This document shows, one piece after another, positions 31,068 to 42,813 of a DNA stretch of 64,000 nt. Made by a program: the position numbers and the translations under genes. The first letter of the stretch is position 1. The number at the start of each line of letters is the position of its first letter. Below the pieces are notes generated by a model, which was not told the DNA's origin, did no database searches, and saw only the letters and a program-made list of their open reading frames with translations. The stretch lies in NCBI GenBank assembly GCA_014607495.2, contig CP053159.1, positions 8,253,501 through 8,317,500 of the forward strand. Direction: 5' to 3'. The DNA comes from Carposina sasakii. Its lineage: Eukaryota; Arthropoda; Insecta; Lepidoptera; Carposinidae.

Positions 31068-32019
31068 CGACTCTACGCAGTCTTGTCTGCCCTACCCCTA
31101 GAGTGCAATGTAAAAGCGCGTAGGCGCAGAGGGGCGAGGCGGCCCGCGAGCTGAGGAGCAGGTGAACCATAGATTACTCTATGAGGTGAACGCAACAATC
31201 GTAAGCGTTACATCCATCTGCGACGATAAGCTCGCGTGGGACCGCCGGAGTCCCGCAGCGCCAGAGCCGTGACAGAAACCATGCCTGCTGCATGCTTGCT
31301 TGCTCGCTAGAATATCACGCAAGTGATATTATAGGACATTAAGTTAGGGCTACTTATCATTCGGACACATGGTGATTATGTCACAAAATATTATGACACG
31401 TTAGATTATGGATAAAAAATTTATGAGACAAAATAGAGAACCGAAAATAATAAATTCAGTCACAGTTAATCCAATGAACATCAACTGTTTCCAAATTCCT
31501 TACACAGCGCTGTCACCACATTAATGAGACCTAAATAATTGGGAACTCGCCGCAAGTGTCATCGAATTACCTAAATCATGAGCTCGTGAGCGAGTTGGAG
31601 CCCTACAGCCCATAATTTAGGAGGAGAGCGTCTCGCGGGCCATAACATTCAATCGTCCGCACGAGGGTGGAATTTTGATGACCTCAAGGAAAACTTTGCG
31701 ATGGAACACTCCGTATAAATCCGAGGAGTCATGTTGGGATTTTGGAAATCGTCCCTTTTATTTATTGCAAGGCTACCACGCCAGCCTGCCGTTTAGGGGT
31801 AACGTCGTTTCTGTTACGTGATACTTTTTTGTCGCCATAAATCATTCGGTGGCTGGAATATGCAAGTTTGCATTGTAGTTATTATGATAATTCATCTAGT
31901 GCAGGAAACCATACTGAAGGCCCATGAAAACTTTATGTATATAGTGCATTTAGTTCCTAGTAGTTGTACATAATATTTTTCATAATTATCATGTACTTAG
32001 GTACTACAATATATACAGA
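31068..32019. other. non-coding; GC-richer first 250 bp
   Basis: 31070-31300 is distinctly GC-richer than its surroundings, with no ORF or recognised repeat. A perfect 8-bp stem with a GCAA tetraloop (AATATCACGCAAGTGATATT) lies at about 31310-31330. No gene called. Confidence 0.4.
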
Positions 32020-32275
32020 CAGGGTGTTTCAAAATGGGTATGCTAAGCGAAATGCAATGAATATAGCCCACCTATCTACAAAAATTTAAACTCAAAATCA
32101 CACGCTTATTTTTCCATATGGTATAGTAGAATTCCTGAATAACTCAGGAAAGTTGATACAAATTTGAAAAAAATCTCAAATTCTTAAGTCTCAAATTTTA
32201 CAGATTTGTACATTCTCTAAAGTGGGCTATATTCATAGCATTTCGTTTAACGTACCCCTTTTCTTACACCCCGTG
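32020..32275 (+). mobile_element. palindromic CAGGGTG MITE, decayed copy
   Basis: Starts CAGGGTGTTTCAAAATGGGT and ends CTTACACCCCGTG. The internal TCTCAAATTTTAC and AAAGTGGGCTATATTCATAG are shared with the copies at 45669 and 53808. The two halves are inverted repeats of each other. Confidence 0.75.
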
Positions 32276-32494
32276 TACTGTGGTTTCAGTAAATATATAA
32301 CACAAGTGTAAAATAAACTTGTATGCTATGTTACAAATTACATTCTGGTGTAACTACAGTTGCTATAGATTTATTTACATATTTAGATTAAAACTGGTTG
32401 GCTGGAAATAGCAAACTTTTAATGTATGTGCCTAAATACTGAATTACCTACCTTATCTTAATGAACTTAGTTGCCGTATTTCATGTAAGTAATC

Positions 32495-32660
32495 CTTACT
32501 ATTATAAATGCGAAAGTAACTCCGTCGGTCTGTCTCGCTTCACGCCAAAACTACTAAACCGATTTAAATAAAATTTGGTACTATTTTTATCGCGGTATTT
32601 TTATTTTGCGTTTTCTGCAGTTCACGCGGACGGGGTCGCGGGCGTACACTTGTTTTAACT
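32495..32660 (-). repeat. 'CGTCCGCGTGG' family fragment, minus
   Basis: From TATTATAAATGCGAAAGTAA through CTACTAAACCGATTTAAATA to TTCACGCGGACGGGGTCGCG; the reverse complement has the family order seen at 54170-54900. Confidence 0.65.
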
Positions 32661-33270
32661 AAATAATAAATAAATCAATCACACACTTCACAACACATTG
32701 GACAGGGTCACCACTACGAGTAACTACACCAATCGACCGTCACTTGTTTTTGTCAAGTTTCATCTTATAGTTTACATGGCTTATAGAGGCTTTACTGCAA
32801 AATGTATGGTTGCCAAGCGCCTAATAATCCAAATCGTTAAATTCTTAAAGAAAGCAAACGTCATAGTACTTACTACTACTTGATATTGGAAACGGATCCG
32901 CACCGAACCTCAGAAAGCAATATAATTTGTAGTTACTTACAGTCGGACGGGTCTCGCGCTCCGCCGGAAATTGCCTGAGTGATACGATAAAAGTAAATCG
33001 TGGACGGTTACTGATTACTCTTTCTCTTTTACTTTCCCAATATAGGCCGCCTTGGTAAACAAATTTGAGACAAGTAAGGGTAGAATCCGTTTCATAGAAT
33101 AATTCCTATGCCTGATTTCGAAACTAACAGTTTTTGTATGCAGTAACACAGAAATGTAGTCATACACATAGTAACTAGCGCCATTCTTCAGCGGAACTAT
33201 TTTATGAAACGGACAATAGTTATACAGCAAAAAAGTAATATTTTATGGTTTCGTAGGCTGTAAACCGGCT

Positions 33271-33799
33271 CTGTATAATTCCGGTATTGTATACAATACC
33301 TAGACAATGTATAGAATGCCTGGGGCGTTCAGATAATATATGAAATATGAATCGTCCATCACATACTTTACCTAGGTAATACATACAATTCCTAGGGATT
33401 GTAAAGAATACCTGCTGTTTCACCAGCAATGTGTGAATTGATCATAGTCTATATTTATCAATGTGTGATCCGTCATTGCATGCAATTCCAAGGAAATGTA
33501 TGTATGTAGTATGGGTTTTGGAGAGAGATAATTACACTTCTATCGTCTTACTTAATTAATTAGGTTAGGTTATGTTGAACTGTTTAAATAACAACGTGTT
33601 GTTGAGTGGAGTTTTTTTAACTAGTTCTATAGATTTCCTAAATAGCTTCGAAAGCTCATCTTTTAATACATTACCAGCTAAGTAATCAGTAGTTATTTTA
33701 TAAAATCTAGAAAAATAAATAATAATTCATATATTACCTACAAGTTTTAGGTATTCTATACATTACATGGGTATTGTATACAATACCGGATTATACCAA
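33271..33799. mobile_element. foldback/MITE-like element with about 51-bp terminal inverted repeats
   Basis: Left arm 33271-33321 and right arm 33749-33799 are inverted copies (CCGGTATTGTATACAATACC in both, then AATGTATAGAATnCCT). GGTATTGTATACAATACC is itself a perfect palindrome present in each arm. Related motifs (ATACATACAATTCCTAGG, GATTGTAAAGAATACC) recur inside. No ORF. TSD not clear. Confidence 0.65.
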
Positions 33800-36171
33800 T
33801 TTCCGGTAACATATGCCTACACAGACAATGCGCTCAAAAGCATGAAGTGAAGGCATAAGATTAGTACCAAATAGTTTTTTTGCATGAGGGCACTAGTTGC
33901 TCTGGGTAATACAAAACTCACTACAAACAAAAAATATTAGATCCCTCAACACACTGTAGTTAATCTATAAAAGGGGCTCTACCAAAGTCTATCCATATAG
34001 CCAAGACTCATGACAATTACAAGTAAATATTATTTTTAGTTCCAAAATATCGTAAGTATGTATCGTATTGCGTTTGTATAAAGTGGATAATGCAAATTGA
34101 TCCTTTACACGATCACAAATAGCTCTGCAGTCCGGCGACAAATCCGGGTACAAAGCCGGTAAGCTCCGCCAGACCGTCCTGTAGTGTCAGAGAAAAATAA
34201 AATTTCGTTATGCAAAACACGAATAACTTGGATTGTAGGTATACGTTACAAACATGAAACAAAATATTGGGAAACAGGTATTATTTTTACTTTTCGACTC
34301 ATATGCTCAGTTCACCTTTATTGAAGTTATTTAATAGATACTTGAGACAAATTCTGAGTCAGAATAAAGCGCTTTCCTAATATAATAAATTCTCCATTAA
34401 AACAACTTAATAAACAGCACCACAGAATAACTCATAACACTCAATTCTCAGCAAAATAAAATTATTTGTCAGCATTTTCATCGCAAGTTTTGCGTAAACT
34501 TTACTCGAGTCGTTTTATCTTAAACCAACTTGGGCACCTAGATTGTGTGCGTCCTCCCAAATACTTGTACTAGCAATTTCCACATATACATAGTAGGGCT
34601 GTATTGTTCAACATCAACGTCTCAGTGAAAGATCTCACAAATCCTTTGCCGAGGTTCGACTGCCCCGGCAATGTTCCGAGTCAACAAAAACAACAGCATC
34701 TCTACGACCCGCATCTTATTTTTCAAAAGAGTCGACCCGTTACAACGACAGAGATTTACATTTGAAATAGGCTCAGACACTCTTTTATTTCGCTTCAGTA
34801 TTTTTTTTTTTTCTTCTCTATTGCAGCGGTTCCTAGTGGCTTTATTATTATTCCTCTGAGCTCTAGTAGAGATAGGGGCTTTAAGGTTTATGATACTCAG
34901 TTAGGTTGAAAAAATATATTTGTAGTATAAGTATCGGACACCTTTTTATCCGACTGTCGTGGTATGTAGGCAGGTATATAATTCTTGCTCGTATCGAATA
35001 TCAATCATGTTTTCTCTATAAAATCTTTCAATTTATTTTATAGCTTTTTCTTATTTATTACTTAACTTTTTATATTGATCAGATAATTGAATAAATTCGA
35101 TATTATTTTTTCAGATTAACTTCAAAGTCTTCGGGGCTTCACTACAATACATCAGATATATCTTCTTCCGTGCATGTCGTAAGAGTCAACTTAGAAACTC
35201 GGGTATTCTCTCAGGCGATAAGCTAGAAACTCAATCATAAACAATCGATCCCCGTTTTGCTAGACGAGGCTGTGGCATCTTCTTTACGATCCTGCAGTCT
35301 ATAAATGTATCTAGTTGTTCATGCCAGTTCGTCAAATTTGTAGAGTAACAACTGAGGTAACAAATAATCCGAAAAAAAAGTGTCAGTACTAGTAAGTAAT
35401 TCATTATTGTACATGTACGTACATTGATCGTTTCGAATAAAGATAAGCTATTGTATGTTCCAGACAAAAGGGAATTAATTTCGGTTTGCCATCCGTCTTC
35501 AGTTAGCAAAGGCAGTTAGGCATCGTAAATATGATTAAATACAATTTGTAATCATCGCCGCATTTCCTTTTATAATTAACGTCCTTAAATATTTCCAAAC
35601 ACCATCCTATATGTGTAAAACTTTACCCTGCCACTAATTAACCGCGCGTCAAGTTACAACCTCGTTATACTTGATATTTGACAGCAAAATATAGGTAATA
35701 ATAATAATATAATTATAGTAGAATAATAATATAAGGCCCTTATTGTGTATATTTGTGATTTACCTATTCTCAATACATGTGATAAATATTTTCAAGAAAA
35801 GAAATTCTTACTATAATCGACTGTATTAACATTGTCGGAACTGAAAATTTAACATTTTATTAAGGATCTAAAATATCTATATTTGAGCCTTACAAGATTC
35901 AACTCTCAACTCTTTTTTTCACATGCGATATCGCAGTTGTAATATGAAAACACATTGTAGTAGCCTTGCAGATAAAGTGCGCATTTTTTTTTTCAGTGGA
36001 GCTGATCAATTTTTCTAAAGTCTATTTAAACCTATTAAAACCTTTATTTCACAATAACCAACCCCAAAAAGAAAATTCAATATATTATTATTTTGTTCAT
36101 GCAATTTTCTGACTAGGCATCTTCACTGTTTTACACATAATCATATAATACTACAGCTGCTTCTCTTCCCG
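33800..36171. other. non-coding, AT-rich
   Basis: ORFs of 62 and 92 codons (34671-34859, 35231-35509) show no domain or splice structure and are not called. I see nothing else. Confidence 0.45.
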
Positions 36172-36222
36172 GGCATACTGTACAAGTCAGTAGAGGGACA
36201 AGAGAGTCTTGGTGTATTTTTC
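36172..36222 (-). repeat. SINE-like repeat, 3' fragment (copy 3)
   Basis: GGGCATACTGTACAAGTCAG then TAGAGGGACAAGAGAGTCTT is the reverse complement of the 3' end of the copies at 8805 and 55084. Confidence 0.65.
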
Positions 36223-36480
36223 ATTATTTCTCAAAGTGGAAGCATTAATAGCAGTATCTACAGCACAAGTATAAAAGCAGTAGGATTATAAATTAAATGA
36301 TATACAACATTCTAATATGCGGGAAGTATCATAAAATGCAACGAGATATTTATTAAAATGCGAGCTTGCATTTACATATAGGCAGCACGTTGCACGATGA
36401 ATGTGGTCTATTCAGCGTAGACTCGTCGAAGCATAGCTTTTGCACCAACCTGTATCATTAAGTATTTAGAATATTTAGTA

Positions 36481-36900
36481 CTAGTGGCCCGTCCTCGCTT
36501 CGCTTCAGTACATATCCTCTAAAATTTGGAATTCCCATTTGTCCCGTTCCCGTGGGAATTTCGGGAAATAAGTCCTCAGTGCTTCCTCGCACTCCCTAAC
36601 GAATATACATACCCGATTTCTGCTTTATATTTATAGCGGTTTTCGTAAAAAATGGAATTCCCGTTTATCCCGTTCAGGTGGAAAATTCGAGAAATATGTT
36701 CTCAGTGCCTCCTCACACTCCCTACCAAATTTCATCATTATAGGTATATTGTGTCAAAAGGTTTTCGTTAAAATTGGAGATTCCCGTTTGTCCAGTTCCC
36801 GTGGGAATTACGGGACATCCGTTCTTTGTGCTCCCTAGCAGTCCCTAATGAACATACATTAATTCGATTTAACTTCATAGGCATAACGGTTTTCTTAAAA
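36481..36900 (+). repeat. three imperfect tandem units (about 125 bp) behind a 'CTAGTGGCCCG' head
   Basis: Units begin near 36521, 36648 and 36771. Each carries 'GGAATTCCCnTTTnTCC', a CTCAGTGC/CTTTGTGC block, 'CACTCCCTA' or a close variant, and ends 'CGGTTTTC' or 'AGGTTTTC'. The head CTAGTGGCCCGTCCTCGCTT is that of the LINE/SINE-type family, so this is likely an internally amplified copy. Confidence 0.6.
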
Positions 36901-36909
36901 ATTTTGTTA

Positions 36910-37753
36910 TAAAATTATTAATAAAGAAAATGGAAAAAATTCTTCACCCGAGTGGGAATCGAACCCACGACCACTGAAAACCGTGCCAGCCGCTATAACC
37001 ACTAAGCCACCGGGTCAATTTCTCGGATAACGAATTTTACCATTTCTTTTCTAAATTACATATTGGCAACGTTATTCTTCATCCCGATAGCTATACACTA
37101 GCCAAATCTCGGCAAACAAAGCTGAATCCCTCAGCACAATGTTTAAAGATGAAACGATCAACCATATCCTAACGGATTATATTAATGGAGAAGTGTTTTT
37201 ATAAATTTATCTTGTAAAATTATTAATAAGGAAAATGGAAAAAATTCTTCACCCGAGTAGGAATCGAACCCACGACTACTGCAAACCGTGCCAGCCGCTA
37301 TAACCACTAAGCCACCGGGTCAATTACTCGGATGACGAATTTTACCATCTCTTTTCTAAATTACATATTGGCAACGTTATTCTTCATCCCGATAGCTATA
37401 CACTAGCCAAATCTCGGCAAACAAAGCGGAATCCCTCAGCACAATGTTTAAATATGAAACGATCAACCATATCCCAACGGATTATATTAATGGAGAAGTG
37501 TTTTTATCAAGATATTATATATTATAAAATTATTAATAAAGAAAATGGAAAAAATTCTTCAACCGAGTGCGAATCGAACCCACGACCACTGCAAACCGTG
37601 CCAGCTGCTATAACCACTAAGCCACCGAGTCAATTACTCGGATGACGAATTTTACCATCTCTTTTCTAAAGATGAAACGTTCAACCATATCCTAACGGAT
37701 TATATTAATGGAGAAGTGATTTTATAAATTTATCTTAGTCAAGATATTATATA
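36910..37753 (-). repeat. tandem array (about 305 bp period, 3 units) with tRNA-like modules
   Basis: Units start at about 36910, 37214 and 37524; the third has lost about 120 bp. On the minus strand each has a 70-nt tRNA-like module (first: 37015-36946): ACCCGG start, box A-like TGGCTTAGTGGTTATAGCG, and a perfect T-arm GTGGGTTCGATTCCCAC with box B. The anticodon arm does not fold properly, so these are tRNA-derived SINE-like modules rather than tRNA genes. The array is cut at 37753 by LTR element copy A. The rest may lie beyond the gap. Confidence 0.75.
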
Positions 37754-38189
37754 TGTCGGAGATCAAGATGTCATATCCTACAGTCGGATCTCCAACGCCA
37801 TCTATTTTCAATCGTTGAAGTTAGAAACGTCAAGTCGACAGCTATCACTGACTTGAGGACAGCTGTCACTTGGGTAAAGACAAGACAGAGTACTGAGAGG
37901 GCGCCACTGTAGATTTACAACGACCACCGGGTCGTTTGAATTGAGCCGGAGGGTATTCTGTCTTTTTGGTTGCGTCTGTCGAGCGAAGCACGGGTGCTAA
38001 TCAGCCTCTGTCTTGTACTTACCACGTTTCTACGTTATCCGCTAGAATCCTAGTAATCTTGTGCGTAGATACAGTGAAAGTGTTTGTGATTCCTAATTAA
38101 GCTTATTTACTACACGCCGCATTCTTTATTTCGGATTTTGGAAGATGTCGGACACACCTAACGGCACGCCACTCGACCCATCTACGTCA
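37754..38189 (+). repeat. copy A 5' LTR (436 bp)
   Basis: The boundary is taken from the LTR pair of copy B: TGTCGGAGATC...CTACGTCA. The last 45 bp encode the first 15 residues of Gag. Confidence 0.85.
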
Positions 38190-39681
38190 TCAGGCGTGGG
38201 ATGCAATCCGGATCACCCACATGAAACACGTGCTTCAAATAGTGACTCGAGCGAAGAAAAATGGCGTCTTCTCTTCGAGCAACAAAATCAAAATTTTCTG
38301 GCGTTGGTGCAAGCAATAAAACTACCTGCATCTTCGGACTCTATTCGCCTTCCTGATTTCGACCCAGAGAAAAGAGACATCGACGCCCGAGCTTGGATAA
38401 CGACCGCGGACATGTGTATCACAGATCGACATCGCCATGGATCTTCTCTGATGATCGCGTTAAGCCACGCACTCAAGGGCGAAGCATCATCTTGGCTGTC
38501 TTCAATATCGTTTCCTAATATGACGTGGGCCGATTTTAAGGAGCTTTTCGTAGCAAGGTATGACTGTCCTGAAACTGCTGCTTCCTTTCTCATCAGTATG
38601 CACGACAAGAAACCGAGAGATAACGGCCTGGCCTCATACGCCGCTACCCTCATAACATCCTTAATGGCAAGGTGGAATGGACTGACTACAGAACAGATAG
38701 CAATAGCCACTGTCTTAGCTCATATTTCAAAACAAGAGCCACGTGTTCAGAGGATTGCTATAACGACTGACATCAAGACGCGTAACCATTTACAAAAGGA
38801 ACTGAAGGCTGTCTTGTTCTTGAAGAGAAGTTATTCATCAAGTATTTATCGTGATGGACCCGACCTAAAAGAAACCGACCTAATGGATCTGCTGTGACCA
38901 TCAAGTGCTTTAATTGTGGACAACTAGGCCACAAATCTCTTCAATGTCGCAACAAAGCCAATTCGAAGAAGCAAGATGACCGGTCCAAACACAGGTCCTT
39001 TCACGGGGACCATAACTCGACCAACCAACCTACAGGGAGAACCGATCGCATCACCTGCTTCAACTGCCGGGAAAAAGGCCACTATGCATCCGACTGCCCG
39101 AAGAGGAAAATCAAGGAGGGGAACAACGGTACCGGCGGCGGCACTGGAACTGGTCCAGCTAAGGAAAAGCGAGTAGACGTGTGCATTGTGAATGCGCCTT
39201 CGGGTTCTCTGCGTCACTCTGGTGAGTCATTCCCATTTACTTACGACTCAGGTTCAGAGTGTTCCTTAGTTAAAGAATCGATTGCTTTGAAATTTAGTGT
39301 AAGCGAATTTATGACAATGTTTCTATGACTGGTATAGGACAAACTTCTATAGCCTCGACCATGCAAATTTTAACGACAATTGACATTGACAATATTAACT
39401 TTGAGATACTCTTTCATGTTTTACCTGACCATTGTTTGCGATACAACATTATGATCGGACGTGAAATTCTAGCTATCGGTTTGACTGTACATATGTCGGT
39501 AGATAAAGTACGTTTCGAGAAAATTAACATAGTCGAATCATGTGATGTAGTTGCAAATAATGGTATAGACCTTGACTTGGTAGATACTGACGTTAGTAAT
39601 GAATACAGACCTAGGTTGATTGAGATTTTAGAACGGTTCAAGCTTAGTTTCATTACCGGTACACCTACTTCTCCCTGCTGA
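38145..39681 (+). pseudogene. copy A Gag-protease, three frame segments
   Basis: The frame opens at MSDTPNGTPLD (38145) and is Gag to 38897. A missing A in a short A-run (near 38868) shifts the frame relative to copy B. The next segment (38894-39328) has two CCHC knuckles (CFNCGQLGHKSLQC, CFNCREKGHYASDC) and protease YDSGSECSLV, and ends at a missing G near 39299. The third segment (39325-39681) is the protease C-terminal half and linker. A codon is missing (DNGLAS against DNECLAS). At the site where copy B has a TAG between protease and RT, copy A has a glutamine codon. Confidence 0.85.
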
Positions 39682-39880
39682 AACACTGAACCTATGCAGA
39701 TACGGCTCGTAGACCGCACAAGACGGTAAAATCGTCGCCCATACAGGCTGACCCCAGATGAACGTCAGATTGTGAGGGGACAGATCAACGAGCTGCTTAA
39801 AAAAATGCTAAGGTAAATTATACCTAATCTCTCTCAAGAAAAAAAAAAAAAAAAAGAAAATAAAAAAAAAAAAAACAAAA

Positions 39881-40380
39881 NNNNNNNNNNNNNNNNNNNN
39901 NNNNNNNNNNNNNNNNNNNNNNNNNNNNNNNNNNNNNNNNNNNNNNNNNNNNNNNNNNNNNNNNNNNNNNNNNNNNNNNNNNNNNNNNNNNNNNNNNNNN
40001 NNNNNNNNNNNNNNNNNNNNNNNNNNNNNNNNNNNNNNNNNNNNNNNNNNNNNNNNNNNNNNNNNNNNNNNNNNNNNNNNNNNNNNNNNNNNNNNNNNNN
40101 NNNNNNNNNNNNNNNNNNNNNNNNNNNNNNNNNNNNNNNNNNNNNNNNNNNNNNNNNNNNNNNNNNNNNNNNNNNNNNNNNNNNNNNNNNNNNNNNNNNN
40201 NNNNNNNNNNNNNNNNNNNNNNNNNNNNNNNNNNNNNNNNNNNNNNNNNNNNNNNNNNNNNNNNNNNNNNNNNNNNNNNNNNNNNNNNNNNNNNNNNNNN
40301 NNNNNNNNNNNNNNNNNNNNNNNNNNNNNNNNNNNNNNNNNNNNNNNNNNNNNNNNNNNNNNNNNNNNNNNNNNNNNNNN
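39881..40380. other. assembly gap, 500 N
   Basis: Exactly 500 N, so probably a placeholder of unknown true length. The 45 bp before it are almost pure A. The long ORF that appears to span it is an artefact of translating N. Confidence 0.95.
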
Positions 40381-40977
40381 CCAGAATAAATCGGAACTTT
40401 GGTTATTTCCTTTGAACTTAATAGTTTCGTTGGTAAGATCTGGTAAATTTTTTGTTAAAGAGGATATTTTTATTAGGGATATCGTGGAACCGGAATCAAC
40501 TAAGAGGATAAGGGGTTTATCAGAATACTGTGTCTGGATATAGACATGGGGTAGGTGTATTTTGTCATTGAATTTTATCTCGTGTACTTGTTGTGAATGT
40601 TTATTTGTATTAATACAGAGAGAAGTAGTAGTTTCTGTAGATTGATATTCGTTAGAAATAGTAGATTTAGTAGGATTAGTAGAATTTGTAGAATTAAAAG
40701 ATTTGGTATTTTTAGATTTAGTAGATTTAGTAGGATAAGATTGAGTAGAATTAGTAGGAATAGTAGATTTAGATTTAGTGGGTTTTTTTGGATAATATTT
40801 AGGAATAGTAAGTTTAGATTTAGTAGATTTAGTAAGATAGGATTTAGGAGATTTAGTTGAAATAGTAAATTTAGATTCAGTGGGTTTAGGTGATATAGTA
40901 TTTTCAGGGTAAGAGGTAGTGGCGCTAGTATGTATATTATTTGTTTGCGATTTAGTACATAGAATTTGATCAAACAT
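40381..40977 (-). pseudogene. gypsy protease with Lys/Ser/Thr-rich leader, cut by gap
   Basis: The N-terminal 110 residues are low-complexity repeats of KSTKSK / NSTNPTK type. A retropepsin domain with active site LLVDSGSTISLIK (DSG) follows. The frame runs into the assembly gap about 30 residues later. On the plus strand the same sequence appears as GTAGATTTAGTAG-type repeats. Confidence 0.75.
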
Positions 40978-41030
40978 TGTTACGTCGGTTTGTGTTGTTG
41001 ATTCCGTACGACGTGCAACCGGAACCCTAT

Positions 41031-42039
41031 TTAGTTTAAATTTACGTCATCAGTATTTGATAGATGATTAGAATTAAAGTCATCACATGATTCTGTAGAG
41101 AGATTATGTACTTTGTTTTGAGATGAAGTTGTTGGATTTTGAGAAAATCGTGGATTCTGGCGACGTGAATTATTGTAAATTCTTTTACGACAATTATTAA
41201 TATCGTGGCCTAGGTTTTTACAATATCTACAAGATAAGGAGCTAGTTTGTGGAATGGGGTTACGCAAAGGTTGGGCTTGAAAATTAGGATTACGAGGTGA
41301 AAAATGCTGGGAAGGATTAATGTTATGAACTGGACGGTTCAAATTACAATTTTTATCAATGTGGCCGTATTTGCCACAGATTTCACATTGAGGTTTCGGT
41401 TCAGAAGTTTTTGAGGATTGAACATAGTTATAAAGCTTTTCCTCTTGAATAGCTAAGTTAATTGCTTCATTTAATGTGGAAGGGTTGCGACATCTAAGAA
41501 TTGTAGAGATATGGCTGGGCAATCCTAATAAGAAAGTGTGCAAAGCAAGGTCTTCCGTGCTAGCTATACGTCCTTTCAGTTCACCGGGATCTTTTGTTGA
41601 GTGAGTGATATCGGTCTGTAACCTAGTGAGATAGGTTTCCAGACGCAGGCTATATTGTGTTACCGTCTCAGAGCTTTTATATTTACAGTTTTGCAAATCA
41701 ATTAATAAATGGTCTCTATGTTTGGTTTCCCCGAATGTGACTTTAAGAAACCTTTTTAATTCCTGCCAGTTTTCAAAAACTTTTAGGGAGCAAGCGGCTT
41801 CGGCTTTACCTTCCAATTGTGACAAAATGAATCTAAATAGAATATCTTGTTGGGAACTAGTAGCAAGGTTTAATGCGTTTTCACAGTTCCGAATAAAAGG
41901 AGATAATTTACTTCTATCACCGTCGTAGTTTTTGATAAATTTTGTTAGAATACTAAAACTTAGTTCTTCCTATGGGGGCAATACTAATGGAGCTAGTGCT
42001 TTGTTTTTCTAATGTAATTTTCTCGTCTTTCGAGCTCAT
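41031..42039 (-). pseudogene. gypsy Gag with two zinc knuckles, one frameshift
   Basis: It starts MSSKDEKITLEKQ at 42039. A frameshift near 41965 separates this from the main frame (RSKLSPFIRNCENALNLA onward). The frame then runs through FILSQLEGKAEAACSLKVF (capsid), CEICGKYGHIDKNC and CRYCKNLGHDINNC (CCHC nucleocapsid motifs) to 41031. It resembles Gag of insect gypsy elements. Confidence 0.8.
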
Positions 42040-42497
42040 GATACGCCAACAAAAAATTTAAGATAACGGAGAATATTATAAAAATATGAATTATGCACTA
42101 TCACTCACAGCGACAACAGTAGGCACGACGTCAGCATTTGAAGGCAGCGGTGGCGTCGGATTACGGATACAGCGGGCGACAAACTCTTCTATTAGTAATG
42201 GGTCGGTGAACTCTGAATATCGTACTCGGCACGATACGCTCTGGTGTGTGACCTAGTTTCTCGTGGCGGCTTGGTGCTGGGCAAAGAACCTCGGGCACGG
42301 CGGAGCACGATGCGATGTGACTAGGTAAAAGCTGTTGGTTTTCTGATTGGCGGCAGTCCCTTCAGGTCCTCAGCGGTGAAGGAAGCAGCAGTGGCCAATT
42401 CTGGAAGCTCATGCAGCGAGCCTCGGCGTGTAGTAGTAGTGTTCTTCGAGGTCGTCGTCAGGATGCAGGCGACCAATGGGAATACAAATCCCACTTT

Positions 42498-42510
42498 ACT
42501 TCTGACACCA
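42498..42510 (-). promoter_or_regulatory. primer-binding site TGGTGTCAGAAGT
   Basis: Complement of the tRNA-Leu 3' end (ACTTCTGACACCA), one base after the LTR end ...CCATCCTAACA at 42512 on the minus strand. Confidence 0.8.
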
Positions 42511-42511
42511 A

Positions 42512-42813
42512 TGTTAGGATGGCGGCCGGACTTGTTTTTAAAAAAACAAGGTTTTCTCACCACACTAAGTTTATTATTTAAACACTATATCTATTACACT
42601 TTATATAGTATGGGCACAGCTTTACTTTCACAATCTCCACGGTGGAGTGGACTACCAGAGCTCTTGATTGATGCACCAGGCCGGCAGGAAGGGAAACCAG
42701 TCCGTAGCTGGGCAGCAATTCGGCAAGAGATGATACTGACTAACTCGATGTTAGTCGGTAGGGAAAATATATAGTACTTTATTGCTAATCTGCATCTTAT
42801 TATTTACTACAAA
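42512..42813 (-). repeat. LTR of the third gypsy family (outer edge tentative)
   Basis: The inner edge is fixed by the primer site. On the minus strand it contains a TATA-like ACTATATATTTTCC near 42775 and AATAATAAAC near 42575. The outer edge is guessed from TGTAGTAAATAAT at 42813. No partner LTR is in the window. Confidence 0.5.

Larger units (their letters stand above)
37754..39880 (+). mobile_element. Ty3/gypsy family, copy A, 5' half up to the assembly gap
   Basis: The LTR starts TGTCGGAGATC at 37754 after TATA. LTR, Gag and protease match copy B (56574-61671) almost base for base. After about 39800 the match to copy B's RT start decays into A-rich sequence, then 500 N. It carries several one-base differences from copy B that break the frame. 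Confidence 0.88.
40381..42813 (-). mobile_element. Ty3/gypsy element of a third family, 5' half
   Basis: Minus sense: LTR (from about 42813 down to 42512), primer site 42510-42498, leader, Gag (42039-41031), protease (40977-40381), then the gap. RT and integrase would lie in the gap or are missing. The second LTR is not in the window, so the LTR outer edge is unproven. Confidence 0.8.

Noticed and set aside
31310..31330. perfect hairpin with GCAA tetraloop
   Set aside because: Isolated 8-bp stem in AT-rich DNA; expected by chance in 64 kb.
34671..34859. small host gene
   Set aside because: A 62-codon ORF ending in a low-complexity hydrophobic tract from a T-rich run; no supporting signal.
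36946..37015. functional tRNA gene on the minus strand
   Set aside because: The T-arm and boxes are good, but the acceptor stem has mismatches and the anticodon arm does not fold; it is part of a tandem repeat.
39808..40977. 389-codon ORF
   Set aside because: It crosses 500 N. Only 40977-40381 is real sequence.
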